From Lachnospiraceae bacterium (GTDB lineage: Bacteria > Bacillota > Clostridia > Lachnospirales > Lachnospiraceae), in contig JAGBKB010000072.1 of assembly GCA_017934175.1 (NCBI GenBank), positions 1-46,751 of the forward strand: a stretch of DNA of 46,751 bases. Reading direction: 5' to 3'. The notes under the pieces were generated by a model that did no database searches, was not told where the DNA came from, and saw only the letters and a list, made by a program, of their open reading frames with translations. Made by a program: the position numbers and the translations under genes. Of this stretch, positions 16,517-26,969 are shown one piece after another (the first letter of the stretch is position 1; every line of letters begins with the position of its first letter).

Positions 16517-17419
16517 TTATATATACTTCAAATATGTTTTTAACATATCAAAAATTATTCTTAAATCACCTTTAAATAGCAAAGTGTATTCAGCTACAAA
16601 AAAATATCCACAATCATTACATAAAGATGATACATTTATACAACGTCCACACGTCGAAATTTCACCATTCTCAATGACCAAACACTGATAACAAGGTCTT
16701 GGGAAACTATTATTTATTATATATGGGAAAGCACTTATCAAATTAAATATTGGTGCACCATTTTTTTTCATATCCTTTATCACATTGCAGCACTCTTCCT
16801 TTTCTTCACGACTAATAGCTAGCTCTTTTGTATCTGGATACGGGGTATGAAAATTAAACGAGACAGCACGAACATTTTCAAGGCTCTTTGCAACTTCACA
16901 CACATCTTTAACATAGTCTTTATTTATCTTATTAATTGCCATATATAAACATATATTATCTGCTGTTGCATTCTTTATATTATTAATTATAGTATCATAA
17001 GTATCTCCCCTAATTATATTATGATGAACTCTATCACCATCTAAGCTCAATAGAATCAAATCTGCCTCTGGCAAATCAATTTTAAATGTTCCATTAGTAA
17101 CTACATTTACTATTAAAAAACCTATTTTTTTTGCCCTTATGACCAAATCTCTTATAGTCTTTTTACCATCTTGCCATAAAAAAGTTTCTCCGCCACAAAA
17201 AAATAATATCCTTACACCTTTATTATAAAGCAATTCCATTTCTACGCATATTTGATTATATGTATACATAACAAAACTTATGTTATTAACTGAACAATGT
17301 TTGCATTTCAAATTGCATCTATCTGTAACTATTATTGTGCCAAGAATAGAATCTTTTTTCTTAAATAAAATAGTTTTTATACCAAATTTTGCAAAACTGA
17401 TAAATGTTGATACTTTCAT
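16517..17419 (-). CDS. Radical SAM protein with Cys-rich C-terminus
   Basis: The 300-residue protein carries the motif C35-x3-C39-x2-C42 (TDRCNLKCKHC) near its N-terminus, then FFCGGETFLW (GGE motif, about 84-93) and LILLSLDGD. Toward the C-terminus PCYQC, TCGRC and LCNDC give six cysteines within about 35 residues (roughly 243-276), as in SPASM-like or other auxiliary cluster regions. Such enzymes often modify peptides or build cofactors, but no precursor peptide is visible nearby. It lies about 90 bp after tatC, which could hold a separate promoter, and just before the HemW-like gene. Function unknown. Confidence 0.8.
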   Translation of the reverse strand: MKVSTFISFAKFGIKTILFKKKDSILGTIIVTDRCNLKCKHCSVNNISFVMYTYNQICVEMELLYNKGVRILFFCGGETFLWQDGKKTIRDLVIRAKKIGFLIVNVVTNGTFKIDLPEADLILLSLDGDRVHHNIIRGDTYDTIINNIKNATADNICLYMAINKINKDYVKDVCEVAKSLENVRAVSFNFHTPYPDTKELAISREEKEECCNVIKDMKKNGAPIFNLISAFPYIINNSFPRPCYQCLVIENGEISTCGRCINVSSLCNDCGYFFVAEYTLLFKGDLRIIFDMLKTYLKYI

Positions 17420-17505
17420 ACTTCATTTAAATTTCCTTGATTATAAATATTTTCTCTATACCATTGATCTAATATTCACATGCCTACTCTATTTTTATAT
17501 GCTCC

Positions 17506-18234
17506 TTACAATATATTTTTAGTTTCTTTATTGCAACATTTTGAGACTAAGATACTTACCTCATACAATAAATATAGTGGCACACTTAGCATTATTTGTG
17601 AGAGTGCATCTGGCGGAGTTAGAATTGCCGATAGTGTAACTATGAAAAGCAAAACATATTTTCTAAATGATTTCAATTTGTCGTAACTGATGATTCCGTG
17701 ACTTGACAGCATATATATAATTACTGGTAGTTCAAATGCAATTCCAAATGGGAGTAAGAATGAAAATAAAAAACTTACATACTTACCTATTGAAAAAAGT
17801 GGCTGTCCTACACCATTTCCTACAACTATAAAAAAATCAAGTAAGAATCTATATACTACAAAATATGCAAATGCTATTCCAGTCGCAAATAATATCAAGC
17901 ACACAACAAATAACACTTTAAATTTTTTTATCTCTTCTTTATATAATGCCGGCTTTATGTATTTCCATAAAACAAACATTGTAAATGGGCTTACTATAAT
18001 AGCCCCTAAAATTATTGACAGTTCAATTTTACACACAAATACTTCAGGTAAAGTTGTATATATTATGCTTATCCCTCTTGCTGCCAATGGTTTTTTTATA
18101 AATTCTAGTGCCTTCTCAGTAAAAAATATAAAAGAGACAGCAACTCCAATCAAAAGAAAAATAATTATTTCTATAATTAATTTCCTTAATTCATATAAAT
18201 GTAAAACCAGTGATTTGCTTTCATCACTATTCAT
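17506..18234 (-). CDS. tatC: Twin-arginine translocase subunit TatC
   Basis: TatC is the receptor component of the twin-arginine pathway, which exports folded proteins bearing an RR signal. The 242-residue product has six predicted membrane helices. Family landmarks are the N-terminal HLYELRKLI (about 11-19), corresponding to the HLxELRxR motif, the FVLWKYIKPALY region (about 86-97), and PFGIAFELPVIIYMLSSHGII (from about 161; conserved FxxExP). Its ATG at 18234 overlaps the end of tatA by 8 bp. The upstream order is amidohydrolase, TatB-like, TatA, so the translocon is encoded with a likely substrate. Confidence 0.95.
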   Translation of the reverse strand: MNSDESKSLVLHLYELRKLIIEIIIFLLIGVAVSFIFFTEKALEFIKKPLAARGISIIYTTLPEVFVCKIELSIILGAIIVSPFTMFVLWKYIKPALYKEEIKKFKVLFVVCLILFATGIAFAYFVVYRFLLDFFIVVGNGVGQPLFSIGKYVSFLFSFLLPFGIAFELPVIIYMLSSHGIISYDKLKSFRKYVLLFIVTLSAILTPPDALSQIMLSVPLYLLYEVSILVSKCCNKETKNIL

Positions 18235-18406
18235 CTTTTACTTTCTCTTTGTCACTAGTAGAATTATTATTTTTAGCATTAACTTCATCTTTAAACTCTC
18301 TTACACTTTTTCCAAGAGCCTTACCAAGTCCTGATATTTTAGTCCCGCCAAAAACTACTGCTGCTATAAGCAAAATTATTATTAATTCTTGAACTCCTAT
18401 GTGCAT
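18227..18406 (-). CDS. tatA: Twin-arginine translocase TatA-type subunit
   Basis: The 59-residue protein (MHIGVQELIIILLIAAVVFG at the N-terminus) has one short membrane helix, then the FGG-T-K hinge, an amphipathic helix (GLGKALGKSVREFKDEV) and a charged tail. This is the standard TatA layout, in which many copies form the translocation element. The stop at 18227-18229 lies inside the start of tatC. GGAGG-type sequence precedes the ATG at 18406. It is too short for many automatic ORF cut-offs. Confidence 0.9.
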   Translation of the reverse strand: MHIGVQELIIILLIAAVVFGGTKISGLGKALGKSVREFKDEVNAKNNNSTSDKEKVKDE

Positions 18407-18431
18407 ACTTCCTCCAATTATTTCTTATATG

Positions 18432-18602
18432 TTAATCATTATCCATTCCCAAATCCATTTCTTCCTTTGCATCTTTAAGAATTGTTTTATATTTATTGAC
18501 AAGTTTTCCTGTTGCTTTTGCAATCTTCGGCAAATTATCTGGTCCCACAAAAACAAAGGCAACTAAAAGTATTATTACAATTTCTCCAATTCCTATACTC
18601 AT
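18432..18602 (-). CDS. Twin-arginine translocase TatA/B-type subunit (TatB-like)
   Basis: A 56-residue protein starting MSIGIGEIVIILLVAFVFVG, with one membrane helix followed by the hinge GPDNLPKIAKATGKLVNKYK. The G-P-x-x-L-P motif is typical of TatA/TatB proteins and closer to TatB than the neighbouring TatA. The ATG overlaps the end region of the amidohydrolase gene (stop at 18604), a tightly packed junction. Two different TatA-class subunits next to one TatC suggest a TatABC-type rather than minimal TatAC system, although assignment to TatB by sequence alone is uncertain. Confidence 0.85.
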   Translation of the reverse strand: MSIGIGEIVIILLVAFVFVGPDNLPKIAKATGKLVNKYKTILKDAKEEMDLGMDND

Positions 18603-18603
18603 A

Positions 18604-19740
18604 CTAATAAGTTTTCACCAAAGATAAAACATTATTTTTACAAAGATTCTCTGCTGTTTTTGTTTTTAATTTATCAAGTAATTGATAGTACTTTGTAACT
18701 TCAGCAGGATATGTATTAAAATGTCCCACCTTATCTGTGCCAATTAAAAATCTATCTGGATATTTTTCCATAAGTTTTACCCAATCATCTAAGCTATCGC
18801 CATCATAGAAATTAGTTGGGAACTTATCAAGGAAATAATAGTCATACACAACCCAAGAAATATCTATCCATAAATTTTTATTATCATGTAATAAATCATC
18901 CGCAATCTTTATGAGATTTTTAACTTCTACTCTTCTTGAGATTCCTACATGTGCCCATATAATTTTGCATTTTCTATTGTATGAAAGTGCCTTCTTTAAT
19001 TCATCAAGATATAAAATCTTATCTACATTTTGTCCAGTGATATTGTGATGTATCAGGACAGGCAAACCTTTTGACGCCGCTACATCATATATGCCAAGAA
19101 AACCTTCCCCATCAACATGAGGTGGCTCACCATAAGTAAGTGCTGTAAGATCATCATGGCGACTCATAAGTTCTCCTACTCCACTCCAAAACTTAGGATA
19201 ATATTTCAAAACTTGTTCTAAATGATCAGCTGCAAACTTATCATTGCAATTAAAGCCACAACAAAATGGGAAAAATCTTTCTCTTATTTCATTACTTGAT
19301 GCAAGTAACTCTTCTGCAAGCATATAATCTGTCGCAGAATAATAATAACATCTACTATCATTGCTAAGATAATATGATGGTGCCTCTTTCATACTACTAT
19401 CCCATTGTTTTGTTATGCCTAGTCCAAAAATTACTGACTTTGATACACCTGACATATCCATTGCTTTGCATAATGTTTTAAATCCATCCGTCTTTTCTAT
19501 AAAATCAAAAAAATGCAAGTGGCTATCTACTATGTCATATTTAATTTTTTCCTTTGGTGCAACTATATCAACATTTGTATTAGTAGCACGACTATCACCA
19601 ATCAAATGATTCTTGTACGCAGAATCATCATTTCCTTCTGCAAATACTTTTGCAGCTTCAAGTGGCATTTGACTTGCTGCTGCTACACCAATTGCAGATG
19701 CTGCTGCCATTTTAAAAAATTCTCTTCGTGTCATTTTCAT
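18604..19740 (-). CDS. Tat-exported amidohydrolase (amidohydrolase_2 type TIM barrel)
   Basis: Starting at the ATG at 19740 (GAGG eight bases upstream) the protein has 378 residues and begins MKMTRREFFKMAAASAIG, a textbook twin-arginine signal (T-R-R-E-F-F-K) with a hydrophobic core and an Ala-rich cleavage region. After it come metal-ligand motifs of the amidohydrolase superfamily: VDSHLHFFDF (H-x-H), LIHHNITG, IIWAHVGIS and FLIGTDKVGH with the terminal Asp. The substrate is unknown. It is the first gene of the operon with tatB-like, tatA and tatC, so it is probably exported by them as a folded, metal-loaded enzyme. A longer ORF start at 19794 lacks a ribosome binding site and would mask the signal. 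Confidence 0.88.
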   Translation of the reverse strand: MKMTRREFFKMAAASAIGVAAASQMPLEAAKVFAEGNDDSAYKNHLIGDSRATNTNVDIVAPKEKIKYDIVDSHLHFFDFIEKTDGFKTLCKAMDMSGVSKSVIFGLGITKQWDSSMKEAPSYYLSNDSRCYYYSATDYMLAEELLASSNEIRERFFPFCCGFNCNDKFAADHLEQVLKYYPKFWSGVGELMSRHDDLTALTYGEPPHVDGEGFLGIYDVAASKGLPVLIHHNITGQNVDKILYLDELKKALSYNRKCKIIWAHVGISRRVEVKNLIKIADDLLHDNKNLWIDISWVVYDYYFLDKFPTNFYDGDSLDDWVKLMEKYPDRFLIGTDKVGHFNTYPAEVTKYYQLLDKLKTKTAENLCKNNVLSLVKTY

Positions 19741-19764
19741 AAAACTGTACCTCATTAGATAAGT

Positions 19765-19794
19765 ATTATATCTTATAATATATATATATATCAA
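19765..19794 (-). promoter_or_regulatory. Promoter of the Tat/amidohydrolase operon
   Basis: Minus-strand TTGATA (19789-19794), an 18-bp TA-rich spacer and TATAAT (19765-19770), 25 bp upstream of the ATG at 19740. It lies between trmL and the amidohydrolase gene. Confidence 0.6.
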
Positions 19795-19827
19795 ATATTT
19801 ATACTATACAAAAAGCCAATACAATAA

Positions 19828-20442
19828 TCAATGTTTATAACTTAATCGATGCAATTCTCCTTTTTTTAACATACCATTAAAATTATTTTGACGGAGTGCC
19901 TCATAAAGCACTATCGCAACTGAGTTTGAAAGATTTAATGACCTTTCATTTTCAATCATTGGTATCCTTATACAATGTTCTTCATCTTTTGATAAAATTT
20001 CTTCGGGTATCCCTGCTGACTCCTTCCCAAACACTATATAATCACCATCATTATATTTTACATCAGTGTAGCTCTTATGAGCTTTAGTGGTCGCATACCA
20101 TACAACAGGCTCACTGCGGGCTCCGCAAGCGTTCGCCCCTACAGCTTCGTCGCGAGCTATGTGATCATCGTCGTCGCGAACTATGTGATCATCGTCATCG
20201 CGAACTATATGAGCGACAAATCTAACAAACTCATCATAGTTATCATGCTTAAAAATTTTTAATCTATCCCAGTAATCAAGCCCCGCATGATGAATATTTT
20301 TTCTTGTAAGCTGAAAACCTATTGGATAAATCAAATGTAGTGCAGAACCTGTCGCAACACAAGTTCTGCCAATATTTCCAGTGTTATCTGGTTTCTCTGG
20401 CTCTAATAATACTACATTAAACATATTTATATAATAATACAT
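19828..20442 (-). CDS. trmL: tRNA (cytidine(34)-2'-O)-methyltransferase with an in-frame repeat insert
   Basis: TrmL is a SPOUT methyltransferase that 2'-O-methylates the wobble base of leucine tRNAs. Motifs are clear: PEKPDNTGNIGRTCVATG (about 13-30), IVFGKESAGIPEEIL, and IPMIENERSLNLSNSVAIVLYEALRQ (knot and cofactor site). The protein is 204 residues against about 155-160 usual. The surplus, about 35 residues near 76-111, consists of HIVRDDDD repeats and an AVGANACGARSEP tail encoded by noticeably GC-richer DNA (20105-20215), placed just before the VVWYATTKAHKSY strand. Flanking family sequence is intact, so the insert keeps frame and may be tolerated as a surface loop. Confidence 0.9.
   Translation of the reverse strand: MYYYINMFNVVLLEPEKPDNTGNIGRTCVATGSALHLIYPIGFQLTRKNIHHAGLDYWDRLKIFKHDNYDEFVRFVAHIVRDDDDHIVRDDDDHIARDEAVGANACGARSEPVVWYATTKAHKSYTDVKYNDGDYIVFGKESAGIPEEILSKDEEHCIRIPMIENERSLNLSNSVAIVLYEALRQNNFNGMLKKGELHRLSYKH
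20105..20215. repeat. GC-richer repeat element inserted in the trmL coding sequence
   Basis: Within AT-rich surroundings this block contains a 24-bp tandem repeat, units at 20151 and 20175 plus a partial at 20199, each beginning CGCGA(A/G)CTAT, and an adjoining segment with GGGGCGAACGCTTGCGGA on the minus strand. The latter looks like a small dispersed palindromic element. The 24-bp period equals eight codons, so the insert stays in frame with trmL. Confidence 0.75.
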
Positions 20443-20592
20443 TTATCAACAAATTACAACAATTTAGTAAAATTCCTTAATATTTTCTTTATACTAAATC
20501 AATATTCTATCATTTTTTATTCATAGAATTTTCAAAATTATTATATATACTATATTATACACAAATAAGTATACACTTTTTTTATAACCCAA

Positions 20593-20626
20593 AAAAGAAA
20601 CCTGTGGAAAACCACAGGTTTCTTTT
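20593..20626 (-). terminator. Terminator at the end of the ATP synthase operon
   Basis: A 15-bp perfect stem (AAAAGAAACCTGTGG with its complement) and AAAA loop, followed on the minus strand by TTTCTTTTTT. It lies about 35 bp past the stop of the gene at 20661. It could work in both directions, but no plus-strand gene feeds into it. Confidence 0.9.
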
Positions 20627-20660
20627 CAACATAAACATTTTATTTATGTATCATCATCCC

Positions 20661-21212
20661 TTATTTTAATTCAAACGTATCCAAAATAAGTTGTATATTA
20701 TTATCTAATTCTTGTTTTTTGCTAATATCTACACATCTTTCAGATACAATTATAAAGCGATAATCATCAAGTATATAACAAAGTTTTTCCATTGTGTTAT
20801 CTTCTGTTGTTATTGAGAATGAAATAAGTTGATATCCTTTTTTTGTGCGCCCTACTTCATGGTTTTCTTGCAATATTTCTTGATTAAATGCACGATACTT
20901 ATACATTGTTGTTGTTGTTATTTCATATGTATACTTTAAAATATCCGAATCTGAAGTAGAATATTTTGATGGTACACTCATTATTATAATATTATTTTCT
21001 GGTTCATTTTTGTTGATTTCATCATTAGTACAATATATCTTTGTTTGTTCTGTAGGGGTATAATCAGGCAATTGAACTTGATATAATGAATCTGATATGC
21101 TATATTTGCCAAAATCGCAATCCTCCACTCTTATAGCACCAAAGCTAATAATTGAACAAAAGCATATTAACATAAATATCAATATTACAAATATTATTTT
21201 TTTTAATAGCAT
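20661..21212 (-). CDS. Exported hypothetical protein at the 3' end of the ATP synthase operon
   Basis: A 183-residue protein with an N-terminal hydrophobic signal (about residues 4-26, possible cleavage at SFGA-IRV) and a soluble domain of mixed strands. No family is recognised. It begins 3 bp after the atpC stop, with no promoter or terminator between, and the strong terminator follows it, so it is transcribed with the ATP synthase genes. The C-terminal part (LCYILDDYRFIIVSERC...LDNNIQLILDTFEL) resembles the layout of small extracytoplasmic PsbP-like or LpqN-type domains, but that is only an impression. Confidence 0.75.
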   Translation of the reverse strand: MLLKKIIFVILIFMLICFCSIISFGAIRVEDCDFGKYSISDSLYQVQLPDYTPTEQTKIYCTNDEINKNEPENNIIIMSVPSKYSTSDSDILKYTYEITTTTMYKYRAFNQEILQENHEVGRTKKGYQLISFSITTEDNTMEKLCYILDDYRFIIVSERCVDISKKQELDNNIQLILDTFELK

Positions 21213-21215
21213 ACT

Positions 21216-21625
21216 TTATTCTCCAACTTCTGCCACTTCTAGTCTTGCTTCTGCTCTTCTAAGTGCTTTTTCGGCTCTAACTAAATCAGTTCCTTCCAGT
21301 TTTTCATCTAATCTTTTTACCGCTCTCTCTTTTGATTCCTTTGCTCTCTCAACATCTATCTCATCTTTGAACTCTGCTATCTCGGTTAAAACTGTAATTG
21401 TATCAGGCATAATAGTTGCTATTCCAGACATTGCTGCAAGATATGTAGGTTTTTCTTTATTCTCTTCATATATAGTAAGTCTACCTGGTGCAAGAATTTG
21501 TGTCATAGCAATATGTCCTGGAAGCACACCAACATAACCTTCAGTTGTGTTATATTCTATCATAGTGCACTCTCCATCAAAAATAACTCTCTTTGGTGCT
21601 ATGACTTGTAACCTTATCTTATCCA

Positions 21626-21626
<1 letters not shown>
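21216..21626 (-). CDS. atpC: F1Fo ATP synthase epsilon subunit
   Basis: The 136-residue epsilon subunit is part of the central rotor stalk, couples Fo to F1 and can inhibit ATP hydrolysis. The N-terminal beta barrel is shown by RLQVIAPKRVIFDGECTMIEYNTTEGYVGVLPGH in its usual place, followed by the C-terminal two-helix hairpin with ERAKESKERAVKRLDEKL and RAEKALRRAEARLEVA. It abuts atpD (stop/start share 21626). Confidence 0.95.
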
Positions 21627-23017
<1,391 letters not shown>

Positions 23018-23025
23018 TTATCTCC

Positions 23026-23946
23026 TTATATTGCATTTGCTCCTGCTACTATCTCTGTAAGTTCTTGAGTAATTGCTCCTTGTCTTGCTCTATTATACAT
23101 AACTCCCAACTTTTCACTTAACTCTTTTGCATTTTTTGTCGCATTGTCCATCGCGGTCATTCTTGCACCATTTTCAGATGCGACAGATGCTGTAAGTGCT
23201 CCATATAGAAGTGTTGAAATGTAGAGAGGAATTATTTGATTAAGCATCTCTTCATCTTCCATCTCATAATTCATTGGCATAGTATCATCATCTTCGTATT
23301 TTGATTTTGCTATGTGAAATGTTCTCTGCTTTATCAGTTCTGTCTCACTGTCAGTATTCTTTTCTACATTTTCAAATGGTAAAAGTTTAAGCACTCTTGG
23401 TATATGCGTAATAGTATTCTTAAAATATGTGTACACAAGATATATTTCATTTATCTTTCCATTTACAAAATCATCAAGTGCATCCTGTGCCATCTCTACA
23501 CAACTACTATAATGTATATCATCAATTCTTTCCGAGTAATCTCTTTCAATAGTAAATCCTTTTCTTGCAAGTTCATCTCGTGCTTTTGAACCTATGGCAT
23601 AAACAAGTGTATCATCTTTATTAAACTTTATTTCTGCTTCTTCGCCAATTAACTTTCTAACTATGCTTGCATTGTATCCACCTGCAAGGCCTTTGTTGGA
23701 AGAAAATACTAATACTGCTTTTTTTGCATTAGGCTTGCCATTTAGATATTTGTGTTTAAGAGATTTCGAATGTTTTATGACACTTGTGATTTTCTCATAC
23801 ATAGCATCAAAATATGGCACCGCTTCAGTTGCCGCTTGTTTTGTCTTTTGGAGTTTTACAGTAGCAACAAGTTTCATTGCTTTTGTAATCTTGCCAGTAG
23901 ACTCAACAGTCTTTTTTCTCTGTTTTATTTGCTTCATTGAAGCCAT
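23026..23946 (-). CDS. atpG: F1Fo ATP synthase gamma subunit
   Basis: The gamma subunit forms the rotating central shaft in F1. It has the conserved N-terminal helix (MKQIKQRKKTVESTGKITKAMKLV), the SSNKGLAGGYNASIV loop and the C-terminal signature ENGARMTAMDNATKNA...YNRARQGAITQELTEIVAGANAI. At 306 residues it is slightly longer than the usual 285-290; the excess lies in the central domain. It has a 6-bp gap to atpA. Confidence 0.97.
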   Translation of the reverse strand: MASMKQIKQRKKTVESTGKITKAMKLVATVKLQKTKQAATEAVPYFDAMYEKITSVIKHSKSLKHKYLNGKPNAKKAVLVFSSNKGLAGGYNASIVRKLIGEEAEIKFNKDDTLVYAIGSKARDELARKGFTIERDYSERIDDIHYSSCVEMAQDALDDFVNGKINEIYLVYTYFKNTITHIPRVLKLLPFENVEKNTDSETELIKQRTFHIAKSKYEDDDTMPMNYEMEDEEMLNQIIPLYISTLLYGALTASVASENGARMTAMDNATKNAKELSEKLGVMYNRARQGAITQELTEIVAGANAI

Positions 23947-23952
23947 AATACT

Positions 23953-25470
23953 TTATACCTCGTAACCCTTAGACTTCTTAAATCCCTCTATTGCATTTTT
24001 AAGTGTTTCTTCAATTTCAGGAGTTAATTCTTTTTTCTCTCTTATATCTTTGAAAAGATTTGGTGCATAACCATCTATATATGTGAAAAGTTCTGTTTCA
24101 AAATCCATAATCTTTTCAACTGGAACATTTAATAAATATTTCTTCTCTGCTGCATATATTATAGTTATTTGTTTCTCTACAGGAAGTGGCTTATATTGAG
24201 GTTGTTTTAAAATCTCACGAACTCTCTCACCTTGTGCAAGTTGTTCTTTAGTTGACTTATCAAGGTCTGAACCAAATTGTGCAAATGATGCAAGTTCTCT
24301 AAACTGTGCAAGCTCAACTCTTATAGGTGCTGCAATTTTTTTCATCGCCTTAATCTGTGCTGAACCACCAACACGGCTTACTGAAAGACCTGCATTGATT
24401 GCTGGTCTAAATCCTGCATTGAACATATCTGTCTCAAGATATATTTGTCCATCTGTTATTGATATAACATTTGTAGGTATGTATGCAGATACATCACCTG
24501 CTTGTGTCTCTATGATAGGAAGGGCAGTGATTGAACCGCCTCCAAGTTTGTCATTTAACTTTGACGCTCTTTCAAGTAATCTACTATGTAAGTAGAATAC
24601 ATCTCCAGGATATGCTTCTCTTCCTGGTGGTCTCTTAAGAAGAAGTGAAAGCGTTCTGTAGGCTGCTGCATGTTTAGTTAAATCATCATAAACTATAAGT
24701 ACATCTTCGCCTTTTTCCATCCACTCTTCACCAATAGCACAACCTGAATATGGTGCTATATATTGAAGTGGTGCAAGGTCAGATGCAGTAGCAGTTACTA
24801 CTGTTGTGTAATCCATAGCACCATAATCTTCAAGAGTCTTAACAATATTTGCAACAGTTGATGCCTTTTGACCAATCGCTACATATATACATTTAACATT
24901 TTGTCCCTTTTGATTGATTATAGTATCGATGGCAATAGCAGTTTTACCCGTCTGTCTGTCTCCTATTATAAGTTCTCTTTGTCCACGACCTATTGGTATC
25001 ATTGCATCAATGGCTTTAATACCAGTTTGAAGTGGAGTATTTACAGACTTTCTATCTATAACGCCATGTGCAATTCTTTCAATAGGACGAGTACCAGTAG
25101 TATTTATTGGTCCCTTATTGTCAATAGGTTGTCCTATAGCATTTACAACACGACCTATCATGGCATCACCTACAGGCACTGACATGATTCTTTTAGTTCT
25201 CTTAACCGCATCCCCTTCTTTTATGTCATCAGCATTTCCAAGAAGAACACATCCTATATTATCTTCCTCAAGGTTAAGTATCATACCATAGATTTCACCA
25301 GGGAATTCAAGAAGTTCTCCTTGCATAGCATCTTTAAGACCGTGAATTCTTGCTATACCATCAGCAACTTGAATAACGACTCCTTCTTCAGTAGTCTCTA
25401 CTTTATCTTGATATTTGCTGATTTGTTCTTTTATAATAGAACTAATCTCTTCTGGTTTTAAATTAATCAT
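23953..25470 (-). CDS. atpA: F1Fo ATP synthase alpha subunit
   Basis: The 505-residue regulatory alpha subunit alternates with beta in F1. The P-loop [14 protein letters not shown] (about 169-182), the [13 protein letters not shown] stretch and [22 protein letters not shown] with its conserved arginine region and the [17 protein letters not shown] segment (about 362-378) identify it. It overlaps the end of atpH by 4 bp. Confidence 0.98.
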   Translation of the reverse strand: MINLKPEEISSIIKEQISKYQDKVETTEEGVVIQVADGIARIHGLKDAMQGELLEFPGEIYGMILNLEEDNIGCVLLGNADDIKEGDAVKRTKRIMSVPVGDAMIGRVVNAIGQPIDNKGPINTTGTRPIERIAHGVIDRKSVNTPLQTGIKAIDAMIPIGRGQRELIIGDRQTGKTAIAIDTIINQKGQNVKCIYVAIGQKASTVANIVKTLEDYGAMDYTTVVTATASDLAPLQYIAPYSGCAIGEEWMEKGEDVLIVYDDLTKHAAAYRTLSLLLKRPPGREAYPGDVFYLHSRLLERASKLNDKLGGGSITALPIIETQAGDVSAYIPTNVISITDGQIYLETDMFNAGFRPAINAGLSVSRVGGSAQIKAMKKIAAPIRVELAQFRELASFAQFGSDLDKSTKEQLAQGERVREILKQPQYKPLPVEKQITIIYAAEKKYLLNVPVEKIMDFETELFTYIDGYAPNLFKDIREKKELTPEIEETLKNAIEGFKKSKGYEV

Positions 25471-26072
25471 AGTTTCAAACCCCTTAGACTTTTTTGTATG
25501 TCAAAAATTTTAGATTTATAAGTTTTGTCAAACACTTTATCGTCTATTTTTATTTTCAACCCTGCAATCAAACTTTTATCAACTTTATAATCAACTATGA
25601 TATTATCATAATTAGTTGATGAAATGAGTTTTTTTGTAAGAGTTTCTTTTTTCTCATCATTCAATTCACTTGCAGATATCACTTCCGCTTCGCCGACATT
25701 TTTGTCATTAAGCACTTGATGTGTAAAATATTTAAGAATAGGTGCGAGTTCATTTTGACGACCTTTATTTATAACTAAAGAAATGAAATCAAGTATCTTT
25801 AAGTCATCGCCCTTAGTCCCACTAATCTTAAAAAACTTCGTAGAAGTGCTTGCTGGTCCATTCCATAACTTATCTGCGAAAATGTCTTTTATAAACTTTA
25901 CTTTTTCATCACTATTTAATTTTGGATTTATGAGAAAATCTTTTACATCACTTGAACTATTTAACACTTCTATAATATCAAGTGCCTGCTCATACATCTT
26001 CTCGCATTTTCCTTGCTCTTTAGCAAAATCAAACAATGCTTCGCCGTAAATTTTAGAAACTAACCTTGCCAT
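25467..26072 (-). CDS. atpH: F1Fo ATP synthase delta subunit
   Basis: The 201-residue delta subunit links the peripheral stalk to the top of F1. The N-terminal six-helix domain ([21 protein letters not shown]) and the C-terminal [42 protein letters not shown] segment match the family's OSCP-like pattern. It is a little longer than the common 175-185 residues. It overlaps atpF by 13 bp and atpA by 4 bp. Confidence 0.93.
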   Translation of the reverse strand: MARLVSKIYGEALFDFAKEQGKCEKMYEQALDIIEVLNSSSDVKDFLINPKLNSDEKVKFIKDIFADKLWNGPASTSTKFFKISGTKGDDLKILDFISLVINKGRQNELAPILKYFTHQVLNDKNVGEAEVISASELNDEKKETLTKKLISSTNYDNIIVDYKVDKSLIAGLKIKIDDKVFDKTYKSKIFDIQKSLRGLKL

Positions 26073-26596
26073 GTATCTGCTCCAATTTCATTTAATGCTT
26101 CTTCAAATAATTTGTCTTCACTCTTTGCACTTACATTTTCTTTTATAATCTTAGAAGCAAGTACTGTTGAAATGCTTATAACTTGATTCTTAAGTTCATC
26201 TATTGCCTTTGCCTTCTCTTGCTCAACTTCTTTGTTTCCACGGTTGATGATGTTTTGTGCTTCTGTCTTTGCATTATTAACTATGTCTTCACTCATCTTT
26301 TTAGCATTCTTTTTTGCATCATCAATAATCTTGTCAACTTCTGTTCTTGTCTCTGCAAGTTTCTTCTCGTATTCTTCTTTTAGAGCAATAGCATCAGACT
26401 CTTGTTTTTTTGCATTTTCAATCTCATTTTTAATTTTGTCGCTTCTATTCTTTAAGGCCTTTTGAACTGGATTAAATAGAAAATATGATAAAGCAAAGAA
26501 AAGTATAAATACATTTACACCCGTTATAAGAGCATCAAAAATTAACTGTGAATCGAAACCAATAATTCTAAATAAACTATCTCCAGTTAAAAACAT
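26060..26596 (-). CDS. atpF: F1Fo ATP synthase b subunit
   Basis: The 178-residue b subunit makes the peripheral stalk: one N-terminal membrane helix (VNVFILFFALSYFLFNPV, about 24-41) then a long charged coiled-coil (about 42-150) rich in Lys and Glu. It has the typical FNPVQKALKNRSDKIKNEIENAKK junction. It overlaps atpH by 13 bp and follows atpE by about 55 bp. The coupled reading suggests tight stoichiometric control. Confidence 0.95.
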   Translation of the reverse strand: MFLTGDSLFRIIGFDSQLIFDALITGVNVFILFFALSYFLFNPVQKALKNRSDKIKNEIENAKKQESDAIALKEEYEKKLAETRTEVDKIIDDAKKNAKKMSEDIVNNAKTEAQNIINRGNKEVEQEKAKAIDELKNQVISISTVLASKIIKENVSAKSEDKLFEEALNEIGADTWQG

Positions 26597-26651
26597 CTTT
26601 ATCTCCTTATTTTATCACTTATAGTTCGCCTAAACAAACTTAAGCAACATT

Positions 26652-26927
<276 letters not shown>

Positions 26928-26969
26928 TTATTGATTTTTTATTTAATAATATTAATTATTAACGATTGA

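Noticed and set aside
21097-21537. Plus-strand ORF of 146 codons
   Set aside because: Antisense to atpC and the start of the exported hypothetical gene, with Ser/Leu-rich composition typical of a shadow frame.
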